64,000 bases of DNA from Streptomyces sp. ITFR-21 (GTDB taxonomy: Bacteria; Actinomycetota; Actinomycetes; Streptomycetales; Streptomycetaceae): NCBI RefSeq assembly GCF_031844685.1, contig NZ_CP134605.1, forward strand, positions 5,329,001-5,393,000. The letters run 5' to 3'. Made by a program: the position numbers and the translations under genes. Of this stretch, positions 43,065 to 52,674 are shown piece by piece. The notes beneath the pieces were generated by a model. That model had not been told where the DNA came from. It saw nothing but the letters and a program-made list of their open reading frames with translations, and searched no databases. Positions within the stretch are counted from its first letter, which is position 1. Each line of letters begins with the position of its first letter.

Positions 43065-44585
43065 ATGCACCAGGTGACGGGCGCCCCGGAGCGGTTCGGC
43101 GGCTCCGCCCAGTACATCGCGGGCGGCCTGCGGGAGGGAAGGGGCACGGAGACCTTCTCCGTGGTCGACCCCGCGACCGGACGGGCCGTGTGGGCCTACC
43201 GGACGGCCGGCCCGGCGGACGTGGACGCCGCGGTGGCCGCGGCCAAGGCCGCGCTGCCCGGCTGGGCGGCGGCGACCCCGGCTGAACGCTCCGGGGCGCT
43301 GCACCGGCTGGCCGGCGTACTGGCCGACCGCGCCGCGGAACTGGCCGCCGCCGAGTCGCTCCAGTGCGGCAAGCCGATCCGGCTGAGCAGCGGGTTCGAC
43401 GTGCCGGGCACCGTGGACAACGCCGCGTTCTTCGCCGGTGCCGCCCGGCAGCTGGAGGGCAGGGCCGCCGCCGAGTACAGCCCGGACCACACCTCGTACG
43501 TGCGGCGTGAGCCGGTCGGAGTGGTCGGCTCGATCGCGCCGTGGAACTACCCGCTGCAGATGGCCGCCTGGAAGATCCTGCCGGCCGTCGCGGCGGGCAA
43601 CACCGTCGTGCTCAAGCCCGCCGAGCTGACCCCGCTGACCACCCTGATGCTCGCCGAGGCGGCCACCGAGGCCGGGCTGCCCGCCGGCGTGGTCAACATC
43701 GTCACCGGAACCGGCAAGGGGGCCGGCGAGCACCTGGTCACCCACCCGGACGTGGCGATGACCTCCTTCACCGGCTCCACCGCGGTCGGCCGCCGGATCG
43801 CCGCGCTCGCCGCCGGCACCACCAAGCGCCTCCACCTCGAACTGGGCGGGAAGGCGCCCTTCGTGGTCTTCGACGACGCCGACCCGGAGGCCGCCGCCCA
43901 CGGCGCGGTCGCCGCCGCGCTCATCAACAGCGGCCAGGACTGCACCGCCGCGACCCGCGCCTACGTGCAACGGCCGCTGTACGACGCGTTCGTGGCCGCG
44001 GTCGCCGACCTGATGGCGGGCGTGGTCCTCGGCGACCCCTTCGACCCGGCGACCGACCTCGGCCCGCTGGTCTCCTTCGCGCACCGCGACCGGGTCGCCG
44101 CCGTGGTGGACCGGGCCCGCGGCTACGCCACCGTCGTCACCGGCGGGGCGGCGCCCGGCGACGGGCTCGCGGCCGGCGCCTACTACCCGCCCACACTGAT
44201 CACCGGCGCCGCCCAGCACAGCGAGGCCGTGCAGGACGAGATCTTCGGACCGGTGCTGACGGTGCTGCCCTTCGACGAGGACGACGAGGGTCTGGCGCTG
44301 GCGAACGACACCCCCTACGGTCTGGCCGCGTCCGCCTGGACCCGCGACGTCTACCGGGCCGGGCGCGCCACCCGGGAGCTGCGGGCCGGCTGCGTCTGGA
44401 TCAACGACCACATCCCGATCATCAGCGAGATGCCGCACGGAGGCGCCAGGTCCTCCGGCTACGGCAAGGACATGTCCGTCTACTCCTTCGAGGAGTACAC
44501 CCAGGTCAAGCACGTTATGTACGACACCACCGCGGTCGCCCGGAAGGACTGGCACCGCACCGTCTTCGGCGACCGCCGCCCGTAG
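43065..44585 (+). CDS. Aldehyde dehydrogenase, probable gamma-aminobutyraldehyde dehydrogenase (second copy)
   Basis: 506 aa from the ATG with GAGGAGAGG 5 nt upstream (a TTG one codon earlier is less likely). Motifs parallel the copy at 39473: APWNYPLQMAAWKILPAVAA, FTGSTAVGRRIAALA, HLELGGKAPFVVFDDAD and catalytic cysteine in NSGQDCTAATRAYVQ. It precedes the polyamine importer genes on the same strand by 98 nt. The S. coelicolor equivalent (SCO5666, from memory) has been associated with gamma-glutamyl-aminobutyraldehyde oxidation. Confidence 0.9.
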   Translation: MHQVTGAPERFGGSAQYIAGGLREGRGTETFSVVDPATGRAVWAYRTAGPADVDAAVAAAKAALPGWAAATPAERSGALHRLAGVLADRAAELAAAESLQCGKPIRLSSGFDVPGTVDNAAFFAGAARQLEGRAAAEYSPDHTSYVRREPVGVVGSIAPWNYPLQMAAWKILPAVAAGNTVVLKPAELTPLTTLMLAEAATEAGLPAGVVNIVTGTGKGAGEHLVTHPDVAMTSFTGSTAVGRRIAALAAGTTKRLHLELGGKAPFVVFDDADPEAAAHGAVAAALINSGQDCTAATRAYVQRPLYDAFVAAVADLMAGVVLGDPFDPATDLGPLVSFAHRDRVAAVVDRARGYATVVTGGAAPGDGLAAGAYYPPTLITGAAQHSEAVQDEIFGPVLTVLPFDEDDEGLALANDTPYGLAASAWTRDVYRAGRATRELRAGCVWINDHIPIISEMPHGGARSSGYGKDMSVYSFEEYTQVKHVMYDTTAVARKDWHRTVFGDRRP

Positions 44586-44683
44586 CACCGCCGTCCACAG
44601 CACCGCAGACCGCACCCGCACCCGCAGACCCCCCGTCCCAACCCGGCGTCCCCCCCGGCCGGTCCCTCGGAAGGGCACCACCC

Positions 44684-45913
44684 ATGGAGCAGTTCGAGCC
44701 CCTCTCCCCGCCACTGCGCGCGGCGACGATCCGCAGTATGACCAACGGCCGCGGCGCACTGGCCCGCCGGTCGCTGCTGCGCGCCGGGGCACTCGGCGCG
44801 GTCGCCGCCGGTCTCACCGCCTGCGGTATCCCGGCCGCCGGGCGGCAGGGCGGCACCACCGCCTCGACCGACCACTCGGCCCAGGAAAAGGTCGTGAACT
44901 TCTCCAACTGGACCGAGTACGTCGACGTCTCGGACGACGGCAAGCACCGCCCCACCCTGGAGGCGTTCACCAGGCGCACCGGCATCCAGGTCAAGTACAC
45001 CGAGGACATCAACGACAACATCGAGTTCTTCGGCAAGATCAAACCGCAGCTGTCGGCCGGCCAGGACACCGGCCGCGACCTGATGGTGCTCACCGACTGG
45101 CTGGCCGGCCGGATGATCCGGCTCGGCTGGGTGCAGAAACTGGACTCCGCCAACCTCCCGCACGCCTACGCCAACCTGGAGCAGCGGTTCCGCAGCCCCG
45201 ACTGGGACCCCGGCCGCGCCTACTCCTACCCCTGGCAGGGCATCGCCACCTGCATCGCGTACAACAAGAAGGCCACCGGCGGGCGCAAGGTCACCTCGAT
45301 CTCCCAGCTGCTGGAGGACAACTCCCTCAAAGGCAAGGTCGCCATGCTCTCGGAGATGCGCGACAGCGTCGGGATGACCCTGCTCGACATGGGTGAGAAG
45401 CCCGAGAGCGTCGACGACGACACCTACGACGCGGCCATCGCCCGGATCCAGAAGGCCGTCGACAGCCAGCAGATCCGCAAGTTCACCGGCAACGACTACA
45501 CCGACGGCCTCAGCAAAGGCGACATCGCCGCCTGCGTCGCCTGGGCCGGCGACCTGGTGCAGCTGCGGCTGGACGACCCGGACATCGAGTACGTCTTCCC
45601 CGACGCCGGGTTCATGTCCTCCACGGACAACCTGCTGATCCCCGACAAGGCGCGGCACAAGACCAACGCCGAGCGGCTTATCGACTACTACTACGAGCCC
45701 GCCGTCGCCGCGCAGCTGTCCGCGTACATCAACTACGTGTGCCCGGTGGCGGGAGTCAAGCCGTACCTGGCGAAGATCGACCCCTCGCTGGCCGCCAACC
45801 CGCTGATCCTCCCGGACGCAACCATGGACGCCAAGACGCACTCGTTCCGGTCCCTCAGCGACGCCGAGGACACCCGGTACGAGGCCAAGTTCTCCAAGCT
45901 CATCGGCGCCTGA
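44684..45913 (+). CDS. potD: Polyamine ABC transporter substrate-binding lipoprotein (PotD-like)
   Basis: 409 aa. ATG with GGAAGGG upstream. The N-terminus has a twin-arginine (ARRSLLRAGALGAVAAGL) followed by a lipobox LTAC (C47), so export may be via Tat. The PotD/PotF family begins KVVNFSNWTEYVDVSDDG and contains QVKYTEDINDNIEFFGKIK and YYEPAVAAQLSAYINYVCPV, matching spermidine/putrescine binders. It is first in a potD-A-B-C run that is followed by an amine oxidase. Confidence 0.92.
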   Translation: MEQFEPLSPPLRAATIRSMTNGRGALARRSLLRAGALGAVAAGLTACGIPAAGRQGGTTASTDHSAQEKVVNFSNWTEYVDVSDDGKHRPTLEAFTRRTGIQVKYTEDINDNIEFFGKIKPQLSAGQDTGRDLMVLTDWLAGRMIRLGWVQKLDSANLPHAYANLEQRFRSPDWDPGRAYSYPWQGIATCIAYNKKATGGRKVTSISQLLEDNSLKGKVAMLSEMRDSVGMTLLDMGEKPESVDDDTYDAAIARIQKAVDSQQIRKFTGNDYTDGLSKGDIAACVAWAGDLVQLRLDDPDIEYVFPDAGFMSSTDNLLIPDKARHKTNAERLIDYYYEPAVAAQLSAYINYVCPVAGVKPYLAKIDPSLAANPLILPDATMDAKTHSFRSLSDAEDTRYEAKFSKLIGA

Positions 45914-45962
45914 CCCGGCCCCTCCCCGGCTCCGGCCGCTCTTCGCACACCAGAGGACACCC

Positions 45963-47219
45963 ATGACGATCCCCAGCACGAGCCCGGCGGACGCCGAAGA
46001 CGCCCAGGGCGCGGGCGCCAAGGACTCCAAGGACATCAAGGACATCAAGGACGCCGAGGACACGGGCGCCGCCGCGCCCGAGGACGCCGTCCGCCTCACC
46101 GGCATCAGCAAGGAGTACGGCTCCTTCACCGCCGTCCACCCGCTCGACCTGGCCGTACCGGCCGGCTCCTTCTTCGCCCTGCTCGGTGCGTCCGGCTGCG
46201 GCAAGACCACCACCCTGCGGATGATCGCGGGCCTGGAGACCCCCTCGTCGGGCTCGGTGCGGCTCGGCGGACGCGATGTCACCGCCCTGCCCCCGTACAA
46301 GCGGCCGGTCAACACCGTCTTCCAGAACTACGCGCTCTTCCCGCACCTGGACGTCTACGAGAACGTCGCCTTCGGGCTGCGCCGGCGCGGCGTCAGGTCG
46401 GTGCGGAAGCAGGTCGGCGAGATGCTGGAACTGGTCCAGCTCGGCCCGCTGGCCCACCGCCGGCCCAGCCAGCTCTCCGGCGGCCAGCAGCAGCGCGTCG
46501 CGGTCGCCCGCGCGCTGATCAACCAGCCGCAGGTGCTGCTGCTCGACGAGCCGCTCGGCGCCCTCGACCTGAAGCTGCGCCGCCAGATGCAGCTGGAGCT
46601 CAAGCGGATCCAGACCGAGGTCGGCATCACCTTCGTGCACGTCACCCACGACCAGGAGGAGGCCATGACCATGGCCGACACCGTCGCGGTGATGAACGCC
46701 GGCCGGGTCGAGCAGCTCGGCGGGCCCGCCGACCTCTACGAGAACCCCGCCTCCACCTTCGTGGCGAACTTCCTCGGCACCTCCAACCTGATCGAGGCCG
46801 AGGTGACCGGCGTCGGCGGCGGCGAACTCCAGCTGGTGTCCGCCGGCCAGCGGCTGACCCTGCCCGCCGCCCGCTGCCGCCCGCGCGCCGAGGTCGGCGG
46901 CCGGGTGCTGGCCGGCGTCCGGCCGGAGAAGATCACCCTCGCCCACCGCGACGACGAGGACGCGATACCCGAGGGCCGCAACCGGGTGGTCGGGCGGATC
47001 GTGGACTCCAGCTTCATCGGGGTGTCCACCCAGTACGTCGTCGACTCCCCGGTCGGCCCCGACCTGGAGGTGTTCGTACCCAACGTGGAGCGCGACGGCC
47101 GGCTGGTCCCGGGCGCCCCCGTCGTACTGCACTGGAACCCCGAGCACACCTTCGGCCTGGACGCCGCCCAGGACATCGACGCGGGCATCGAGACGGAGAC
47201 CGCGGAGGCCGCCGCGTGA
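45963..47219 (+). CDS. potA: Polyamine ABC transporter ATP-binding protein (PotA-like)
   Basis: 418 aa with all ABC motifs: GASGCGKTT, VFQNYALFPHLDVYENVAFG, QLSGGQQQRVAVARALI, LLLDEPLGALDLKLR and VTHDQEEAMTMADT; a C-terminal TOBE domain follows (VRPEKITLAHRDDE). The core begins near residue 40 (VRLTGISKEYGSF). The preceding Asp/Lys-rich leader is encoded by imperfect 9-bp tandem repeats and is not part of the family. The stop overlaps potB (GTGA). Confidence 0.93.
   Translation: MTIPSTSPADAEDAQGAGAKDSKDIKDIKDAEDTGAAAPEDAVRLTGISKEYGSFTAVHPLDLAVPAGSFFALLGASGCGKTTTLRMIAGLETPSSGSVRLGGRDVTALPPYKRPVNTVFQNYALFPHLDVYENVAFGLRRRGVRSVRKQVGEMLELVQLGPLAHRRPSQLSGGQQQRVAVARALINQPQVLLLDEPLGALDLKLRRQMQLELKRIQTEVGITFVHVTHDQEEAMTMADTVAVMNAGRVEQLGGPADLYENPASTFVANFLGTSNLIEAEVTGVGGGELQLVSAGQRLTLPAARCRPRAEVGGRVLAGVRPEKITLAHRDDEDAIPEGRNRVVGRIVDSSFIGVSTQYVVDSPVGPDLEVFVPNVERDGRLVPGAPVVLHWNPEHTFGLDAAQDIDAGIETETAEAAA
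46020..46055 (+). repeat. Four imperfect 9-bp tandem repeats in potA N-terminus
   Basis: Units AAGGACTCC, AAGGACATC, AAGGACATC, AAGGACGCC encode KDSKDIKDIKDA. As in dprA, the unit is in frame and lies in a dispensable-looking leader, so length could vary between strains without frameshift. Confidence 0.85.
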
Positions 47220-48163
47220 CCGCCGCCACCGCGCCCGCCACCGATCCGGCGCCGCCGCCCGCTCCCGCGCCGCTGCCGGCCGCGCTGAAGAAGGCCGTCC
47301 GGCGGCGGCGCCTGGTGCCGTATCTGCTGCTGCTGGCCGGCGTCGCCTGGCTGCTGGTGTTCTTCGCCGCCCCGATGGTCTACCAGGCGTCCACCTCGGT
47401 GCAGACCGGCACCCTGGAGGACGGCTTCAAGGTCACCTGGCACTTCGCCACCTACTGGGACGCGCTCCACGCGTACTGGCCGCACTTCCTGCGGTCGCTG
47501 GCCTACGCCGGCATCGCCACCGTGCTGTGCCTGGTGATCGGCTACCCGCTGGCGTACACCATCGCCTTCCGGGCCGGCCGCTGGCGCAACCTGGTGCTGA
47601 TCCTGGTGATCGCGCCGTTCTTCACCAGCTTCCTGATCCGCACCCTCGCATGGGAGACGATCCTCGCCGACCAGGGCCCGGTGGTGACCTTCCTCAACGG
47701 CATCCACCTGCTGGACGTGACGTCATGGCTCGGCGTCACCCAGGGCGACCGGGTGCTGGCCACCCCGCTCGCCGTGGTGTGCGGCCTGACGTACAACTTC
47801 CTGCCGTTCATGATCCTGCCGCTCTACACCTCACTCGAACGGGTGGACGGCCGGCTGCACGAGGCGTCCGGCGACCTGTACGCCACGCCCTTCACCACCT
47901 TCCGCAAGGTGACCTTCCCGCTGTCCATGCCCGGAGTGGTGGCCGGCACCCTGCTCACCTTCATCCCGGCGTCCGGCGACTACATCAACGCCGAGTTGCT
48001 GGGCTCCACCAACCAGCAGATGATCGGCAACGTCATCGAGTCGCAGTTCCTGCGGGTCCTGGACTACCCGACGGCCGCCGCCCTGTCCTTCATCCTGATG
48101 GCGGTCATCCTCGGGATCGTCACCCTCTACATCCGCCGGGCCGGAACGGAGGAACTGGTCTGA
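47216..48163 (+). CDS. potB: Polyamine ABC transporter permease (PotB-like)
   Basis: 315-aa permease overlapping the potA stop. Six membrane helices are likely (LVPYLLLLAGVAWLLVFFAA, TVLCLVIGYPLAYTIAFRA, LVLILVIAPFFTSFLIRTL, and later segments). The EAA-type loop is EASGDLYATPFTTFRKVTFP. Typical PotB/PotH features are FLIRTLAWETILADQG and YNFLPFMILPLYTSLE. Its ATG/TGA overlap with potC shows coupling. Confidence 0.92.
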   Translation: MTAATAPATDPAPPPAPAPLPAALKKAVRRRRLVPYLLLLAGVAWLLVFFAAPMVYQASTSVQTGTLEDGFKVTWHFATYWDALHAYWPHFLRSLAYAGIATVLCLVIGYPLAYTIAFRAGRWRNLVLILVIAPFFTSFLIRTLAWETILADQGPVVTFLNGIHLLDVTSWLGVTQGDRVLATPLAVVCGLTYNFLPFMILPLYTSLERVDGRLHEASGDLYATPFTTFRKVTFPLSMPGVVAGTLLTFIPASGDYINAELLGSTNQQMIGNVIESQFLRVLDYPTAAALSFILMAVILGIVTLYIRRAGTEELV

Positions 48164-48966
48164 TGAGCCCCATACGGTGGCTGCGCGCCCACCTGGTGGT
48201 GATCGCCGGAGTGATCACCCTCGCCTACCTCATCCTGCCCAACGCGGTCGTACTGGTCTTCTCCTTCAACAAGCCGAAGAGCCGGTTCAACTACACCTGG
48301 AACCACTTCTCCACCGACGCCTGGCAGCACCCCTGCGACGTGGCCGGCATGTGCGGCTCGCTCACCCTCAGCCTGAGGATCGCCGTCCTGGCGACGGTCG
48401 GCGCGACCGTCCTCGGCACGCTGACCGCCTTCGCGCTGGCCCGCTACCGGTTCCGCGGCCGAGCCGCCACCAACATGCTGATCTTCCTGCCGATGGCGAT
48501 GCCCGAGGTCGTGATGGGCGCCTCGCTGGGCACCCTCTTCCTCAACATGCGAATCAGGTTCGGCTTCTGGACGATCCTGATCGCGCACATCATGTTCTGC
48601 CTGAGCTTCGTGGTCACCGCGGTCAAGGCCCGCGTGATGAGCATGGACCCGCGGCTGGAACAGGCCGCGCAGGACCTCTACGCCACCCCCGCGCAGACCT
48701 TCCTGCGGATCACCCTGCCGCTGGCCGCACCCGGCATCGCGGCCGGCGCTCTGCTGTCGTTCGCGCTGTCCTTCGACGACTACATCATCACCAGCTTCAA
48801 CGCCGGCAACTCGGTGACCTTCCCGATGTACGTCTGGGGCTCCGCGCAGCGCGGCACCCCGGTCCAGGTCAACGTGATCGGCACCGCGATGTTCGTGATC
48901 GCCGTGCTGCTGGTGCTCGCCGGCCAGCTGATCGGACGCCGCGGACGCAGGAGGGTGCGCGGCTGA
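48163..48966 (+). CDS. potC: Polyamine ABC transporter permease (PotC-like)
   Basis: 267 aa, starting in the potB stop (TGATG). PotC/PotI-type features: PNAVVLVFSFNKPKSRFNYT near the N-terminus, FLPMAMPEVVMGASLGTLFL, the EAA loop LEQAAQDLYATPAQTFLRIT, and FALSFDDYIITSFNAGN. Six helices are predicted. It is followed within 45 nt by the FAD oxidoreductase, so import and first oxidation are cotranscribed. Confidence 0.92.
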   Translation: MSPIRWLRAHLVVIAGVITLAYLILPNAVVLVFSFNKPKSRFNYTWNHFSTDAWQHPCDVAGMCGSLTLSLRIAVLATVGATVLGTLTAFALARYRFRGRAATNMLIFLPMAMPEVVMGASLGTLFLNMRIRFGFWTILIAHIMFCLSFVVTAVKARVMSMDPRLEQAAQDLYATPAQTFLRITLPLAAPGIAAGALLSFALSFDDYIITSFNAGNSVTFPMYVWGSAQRGTPVQVNVIGTAMFVIAVLLVLAGQLIGRRGRRRVRG

Positions 48967-49010
48967 GGACCTGGCAGGGCACCCGAGGACATCGTGAAGG
49001 TGGGAGAACC

Positions 49011-50405
49011 ATGGATCCAGCCCGAAGCCTCGCCGCCGCCGAGCCGGCCCCCTACTGGCTGGACGACCCCGGCCGGCCCGCCGCCGAGCCCGCGCTCGCC
49101 GGCGCGGAGCAGTGCGACCTGCTGGTGGTCGGCGGCGGCTACAGCGGGCTGTGGACCGCGCTGCTCGCCAAGGAGCGCGACCCCGGCCGGGACGTGGTGC
49201 TCATCGAGGCCGACCGGATCGGCTGGGCCGCCTCCGGCCGCAACGGCGGCTTCTGCGCGGCCAGCATCACCCACGGCCCGCTCAACGGGCTGGCCCGCTG
49301 GCCCGCCGAGTTCGACCTGCTCCAGGAACTGGGTGACCGCAACCTCGACGCCATCGAGGAGACGGTCGCCCGGTACGGCCTCGACTGCGACTTCGAGCGG
49401 ACCGGCGGGATCGACGTGGCGACCGCCGACCACCAGTGGGACGAACTGCGCGCGCTGCACCGGACCGTGACCGGGCACAACGTGGGCCTGAAGCTGCTCG
49501 ACCGCGACCAGCTGCGTGCCGAGGTCGACTCGCCGACGTTCCTCGGCGGCCTGTACGACGAGCGCGGCGTCGCCCTGGTGCACCCGGCGAAACTCGCCTG
49601 GGCCCTGAAGGCCACCGCGGCCCGCCTCGGCGTACGCGTCTACGAGCGGACCCCCGCCACCGCACTGACCCGGCGCGGCGGCGCGCTGGCGGTGCGGACC
49701 CCGTACGGCGCGGTGAGCGCCCGCCAGGTGGCGCTCGGCACCGGCGTGTTCCCGTCACTGATCCGCCGGGTCCGCGCGTACACCGTCCCCGTCTACGACT
49801 ACGCGCTGATGACCGAGCCGCTCACCGCGGACCAGCGCGCGGCCATCGGCTGGCGGGGGCGTCAGGGCCTGGCCGACACCGCCAACCGGTTCCACTACTT
49901 CCGGCTGACCGCCGACAACCGCATCCTGTGGGGCGGCTACGACGCGGTCTATCCGCGCGGCGGCCGGATCAGCGCCGCCTACGACCACCGCCCGCAGACG
50001 TACCTGCGGCTGGCCCGGCACTTCTTCGGCTGCTTCCCGCAACTGGAGGGGCTGCGGTTCAGCCACAGCTGGGGCGGGGTGATCGACACCTGCACCCGCT
50101 TCTCGCCGTTCTTCGGCACCGCGCACGGTGGCCGGGTCGCCTACACGGCCGGGTACACCGGGCTCGGGGTGGGCGCCACCCGCTTCGGGGCCGAGGTGAT
50201 GCTCGACCTGCTCGCCGGGACGCCCACCGAGCGGACCGGGCCGGAGATGGTGCGGCGCCGGCCGCTGCCGTTCCCGCCGGAGCCGTTCGCCTCGGCCGGG
50301 ATCGGGCTCACCCAGTGGTCACTGGCCCGCGCCGACGACTCCGGCGGGCGGCGCAACCTGTGGCTGCGGGCGCTGGACCGGGCCGGGCTCGGCTTCGACA
50401 GCTGA
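49011..50405 (+). CDS. FAD-dependent amine oxidoreductase (PuuB-like)
   Basis: 464 aa; ATG with GGGAG at 49002. Rossmann FAD site DLLVVGGGYSGLWTALLA, then the DAO-family segment IGWAASGRNGGFCAASI and a C-terminal AYTAGYTGLGVGATRFGAEV. It belongs to the DAO/GlpO superfamily near gamma-glutamylputrescine oxidase (PuuB). In this operon it would deaminate putrescine or gamma-glutamylputrescine to the aldehyde used by the dehydrogenases. S. coelicolor SCO5671 (from memory) occupies the same place. Confidence 0.88.
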   Translation: MDPARSLAAAEPAPYWLDDPGRPAAEPALAGAEQCDLLVVGGGYSGLWTALLAKERDPGRDVVLIEADRIGWAASGRNGGFCAASITHGPLNGLARWPAEFDLLQELGDRNLDAIEETVARYGLDCDFERTGGIDVATADHQWDELRALHRTVTGHNVGLKLLDRDQLRAEVDSPTFLGGLYDERGVALVHPAKLAWALKATAARLGVRVYERTPATALTRRGGALAVRTPYGAVSARQVALGTGVFPSLIRRVRAYTVPVYDYALMTEPLTADQRAAIGWRGRQGLADTANRFHYFRLTADNRILWGGYDAVYPRGGRISAAYDHRPQTYLRLARHFFGCFPQLEGLRFSHSWGGVIDTCTRFSPFFGTAHGGRVAYTAGYTGLGVGATRFGAEVMLDLLAGTPTERTGPEMVRRRPLPFPPEPFASAGIGLTQWSLARADDSGGRRNLWLRALDRAGLGFDS

Positions 50406-50616
50406 GGCGGTCGGCGGTCGGCGGCCGACGCCGGGCCGGCGGCCGTGCGGCCCCGGGAGCCCGGCGGCCGGCGGTCCGATGGCCACCGGTCCGGCCCGCC
50501 GACGTGACGTGGACCACTACCGATGAGCGGTGAAAGTGGCGTCATAATCCGCGCCCGCCCTCCTCTTCCCCGTGACGGCAATCGTCACCTGGTCACGGAG
50601 AGAAGGAGGGCCCGGC

Positions 50617-51066
50617 ATGGGCGCAGCCGGACCGAAGAGCGCGATCGAATGGCTGGTGTCGGTGGCCGACGACCCCGACGGATGCCGCTGGGAATGGGAG
50701 CGCAACCCGCTGGGCGTGGCCCTGCTGCCGGCCGGGAGGCTCTGGGACGTACTGATCCTCAGCGGCAGGCTGGGATATCCCACCCTGGACGTCCTCACCC
50801 GGCTGATGGGCCGGCCCGGTCCGGTGCTGGCCGACTTCGCCGACTCCCGGACGGGCTTCCTCGTCCCGCCCGGAACGGCGGGCCGCTGGCTCGGTACCGG
50901 GGTGCGGGCGGCCGGGCCCGGCACCTGGATCGTGGTGCCGTACCCGGGCCGGCCGACCGGCGGCGTACGGTGGCTGGTCCCACCGGACGGCAGCGGACAC
51001 CTGACCGACCCGGTGGCGCTCGAACTGGCCATGCACGAAGCGGCGGCGCTGCTCGCGGACGGCTGA
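50617..51066 (+). CDS. Conserved streptomycete hypothetical protein
   Basis: 149 aa from the ATG at MGAAGPKSAIEW, with AAGGAGGG 6 nt upstream; an ATG 15 codons earlier has no such site. The composition is globular and codon use normal. Segments such as CRWEWERNPLGVALLPAGRL and GPVLADFADSRTGFLVPPG recall the N-terminal part of bifunctional primase-polymerase proteins, but no catalytic triad is visible, so I do not assign that function. It stands alone, about 210 nt from the oxidoreductase and 108 nt before the dehydrogenase. Confidence 0.75.
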   Translation: MGAAGPKSAIEWLVSVADDPDGCRWEWERNPLGVALLPAGRLWDVLILSGRLGYPTLDVLTRLMGRPGPVLADFADSRTGFLVPPGTAGRWLGTGVRAAGPGTWIVVPYPGRPTGGVRWLVPPDGSGHLTDPVALELAMHEAAALLADG

Positions 51067-51174
51067 CCGGCCGGCGCCACCCGGCGGCCCGGCCGGCGAC
51101 CGGCCACCCGGTGCTTGTGACCGGGCGCCCCCGTGACGACACTCGGAAGAACATGACGACGGAAGGGTCAGCCC

Positions 51175-52674
51175 GTGACGAGCACCCACATCACCCACTG
51201 GATCGCCGGACAACCCTGGGACGGCACCGCGCAGCGCCAGGGCGACGTGTACGACCCCGCCACCGGCTCGGTCACCGGCCGGGTGGACTTCGCCGACGAC
51301 GCGGTGGTCGACAAGGCGGTCGGCGCCGCCCTGGCGGCGTTCCAGGAGTGGCGGCACGCCTCGGTCGCCAAACGCACCACCGTGCTGTTCGCCTTCCGCG
51401 AGCTGCTCAACGCCCGCCGCGAGGAACTCGCCGCGGTCGTCGTCTCCGAACACGGCAAGGTCCACTCCGACGCGCTCGGCGAGATCGCCCGCGGCCTGGA
51501 AGTGGTCGAGTACGCCTGCGGCATCCCGCACCTGACCAAGGGCGGCTACACCGAGCAGGCGTCCACCGGCGTCGACGTCTTCTCCATCCGGCAGCCGCTC
51601 GGCCCGGTCGCCATCATCTCCCCGTTCAACTTCCCGGCCATGGTGCCGATGTGGTTCTTCCCGATCGCCATCGCGGCCGGCAACACGGTCGTCGTCAAGC
51701 CGTCGGAGAAGGATCCGTCGGCCGCCAACTTCCTGGCCGCCCTGTGGCGCGAGGCCGGCCTGCCCGACGGTGTCTTCAACGTCGTGCACGGCGACAAGCC
51801 GACCGTCGACCGGCTGCTGGAGCACCCCGACCTCAAGGCGGTCTCCTTCGTCGGCTCCACCCCGGTCGCCCGCCACGTGTACGAGACCGGCACCCGCAAC
51901 GGCAAGCGCGTCCAAGCCCTCGGCGGCGCCAAGAACCACATGCTGGTGCTGCCCGACGCCGACCTGGACCTGGCCGCCGACGCCGCCGTCAACGCCGGCT
52001 ACGGCGCGGCCGGCGAACGCTGCATGGCGGTGTCCGTGCTGGTCGCGGTCGACCCGGTCGGGGACGAACTCGTCGAGCGGATCAAGAAGCGCATCGCCGG
52101 CCTGACCGTCGGCCCCGGCCACGCCCCCGGCTCGGAGATGGGCCCGCTGGTCACCGGCGCGCACCGCGACAAGGTCACCTCGTACCTCGACACCGGCGTC
52201 ACCGACGGCGCCACCCTCACCGTCGACGGCCGCACCCACCCGATCGGCGGCGAACCGACGGGCTTCTGGCTCGGCCCCACCCTCTTCGACCACGTCCGCC
52301 CCGGCATGTCGGTCTACGACGACGAGATCTTCGGCCCCGTCCTGTCGGTGGTCCGGGTGGCCTCCTACGACGAGGGCCTGGCCCTGATCAACGCCAACCC
52401 CTACGGCAACGGCACCGCGCTGTTCACCAACGACGGCGGCGCCGCCCGCCGCTTCCAGCACGAGGTCGAGGTCGGCATGGTCGGCATCAACGTCCCCATC
52501 CCGGTCCCGGTCGCCTACTACTCCTTCGGCGGCTGGAAGTCCTCGCTGTTCGGCGACGCGCACGCCTACGGCGAGGACGGCGTGCGGTTCTTCACCCGCG
52601 GCAAGGCCGTCACCCAGCGCTGGCCCGACCCCTCGCACGGGGGCATCAACCTGGGGTTCCCGACCAACCAGTGA
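51175..52674 (+). CDS. mmsA: CoA-acylating methylmalonate-semialdehyde dehydrogenase family
   Basis: 499 aa; GTG with GGAAGGG upstream. It belongs to the MMSDH/IolA branch rather than other ALDHs: ISPFNFPAMVPMWFFPIAIA, QALGGAKNHMLVLPDADLDL and the catalytic cysteine in GAAGERCMAVSVLVAVDP. These enzymes turn malonate or methylmalonate semialdehyde into acetyl- or propionyl-CoA using CoA. In this setting malonate semialdehyde from beta-alanine (the propyl part of spermidine) is a plausible substrate; valine or inositol breakdown is the alternative. It converges with the PAP2 gene, overlapping 29 nt. Confidence 0.88.
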   Translation: MTSTHITHWIAGQPWDGTAQRQGDVYDPATGSVTGRVDFADDAVVDKAVGAALAAFQEWRHASVAKRTTVLFAFRELLNARREELAAVVVSEHGKVHSDALGEIARGLEVVEYACGIPHLTKGGYTEQASTGVDVFSIRQPLGPVAIISPFNFPAMVPMWFFPIAIAAGNTVVVKPSEKDPSAANFLAALWREAGLPDGVFNVVHGDKPTVDRLLEHPDLKAVSFVGSTPVARHVYETGTRNGKRVQALGGAKNHMLVLPDADLDLAADAAVNAGYGAAGERCMAVSVLVAVDPVGDELVERIKKRIAGLTVGPGHAPGSEMGPLVTGAHRDKVTSYLDTGVTDGATLTVDGRTHPIGGEPTGFWLGPTLFDHVRPGMSVYDDEIFGPVLSVVRVASYDEGLALINANPYGNGTALFTNDGGAARRFQHEVEVGMVGINVPIPVPVAYYSFGGWKSSLFGDAHAYGEDGVRFFTRGKAVTQRWPDPSHGGINLGFPTNQ

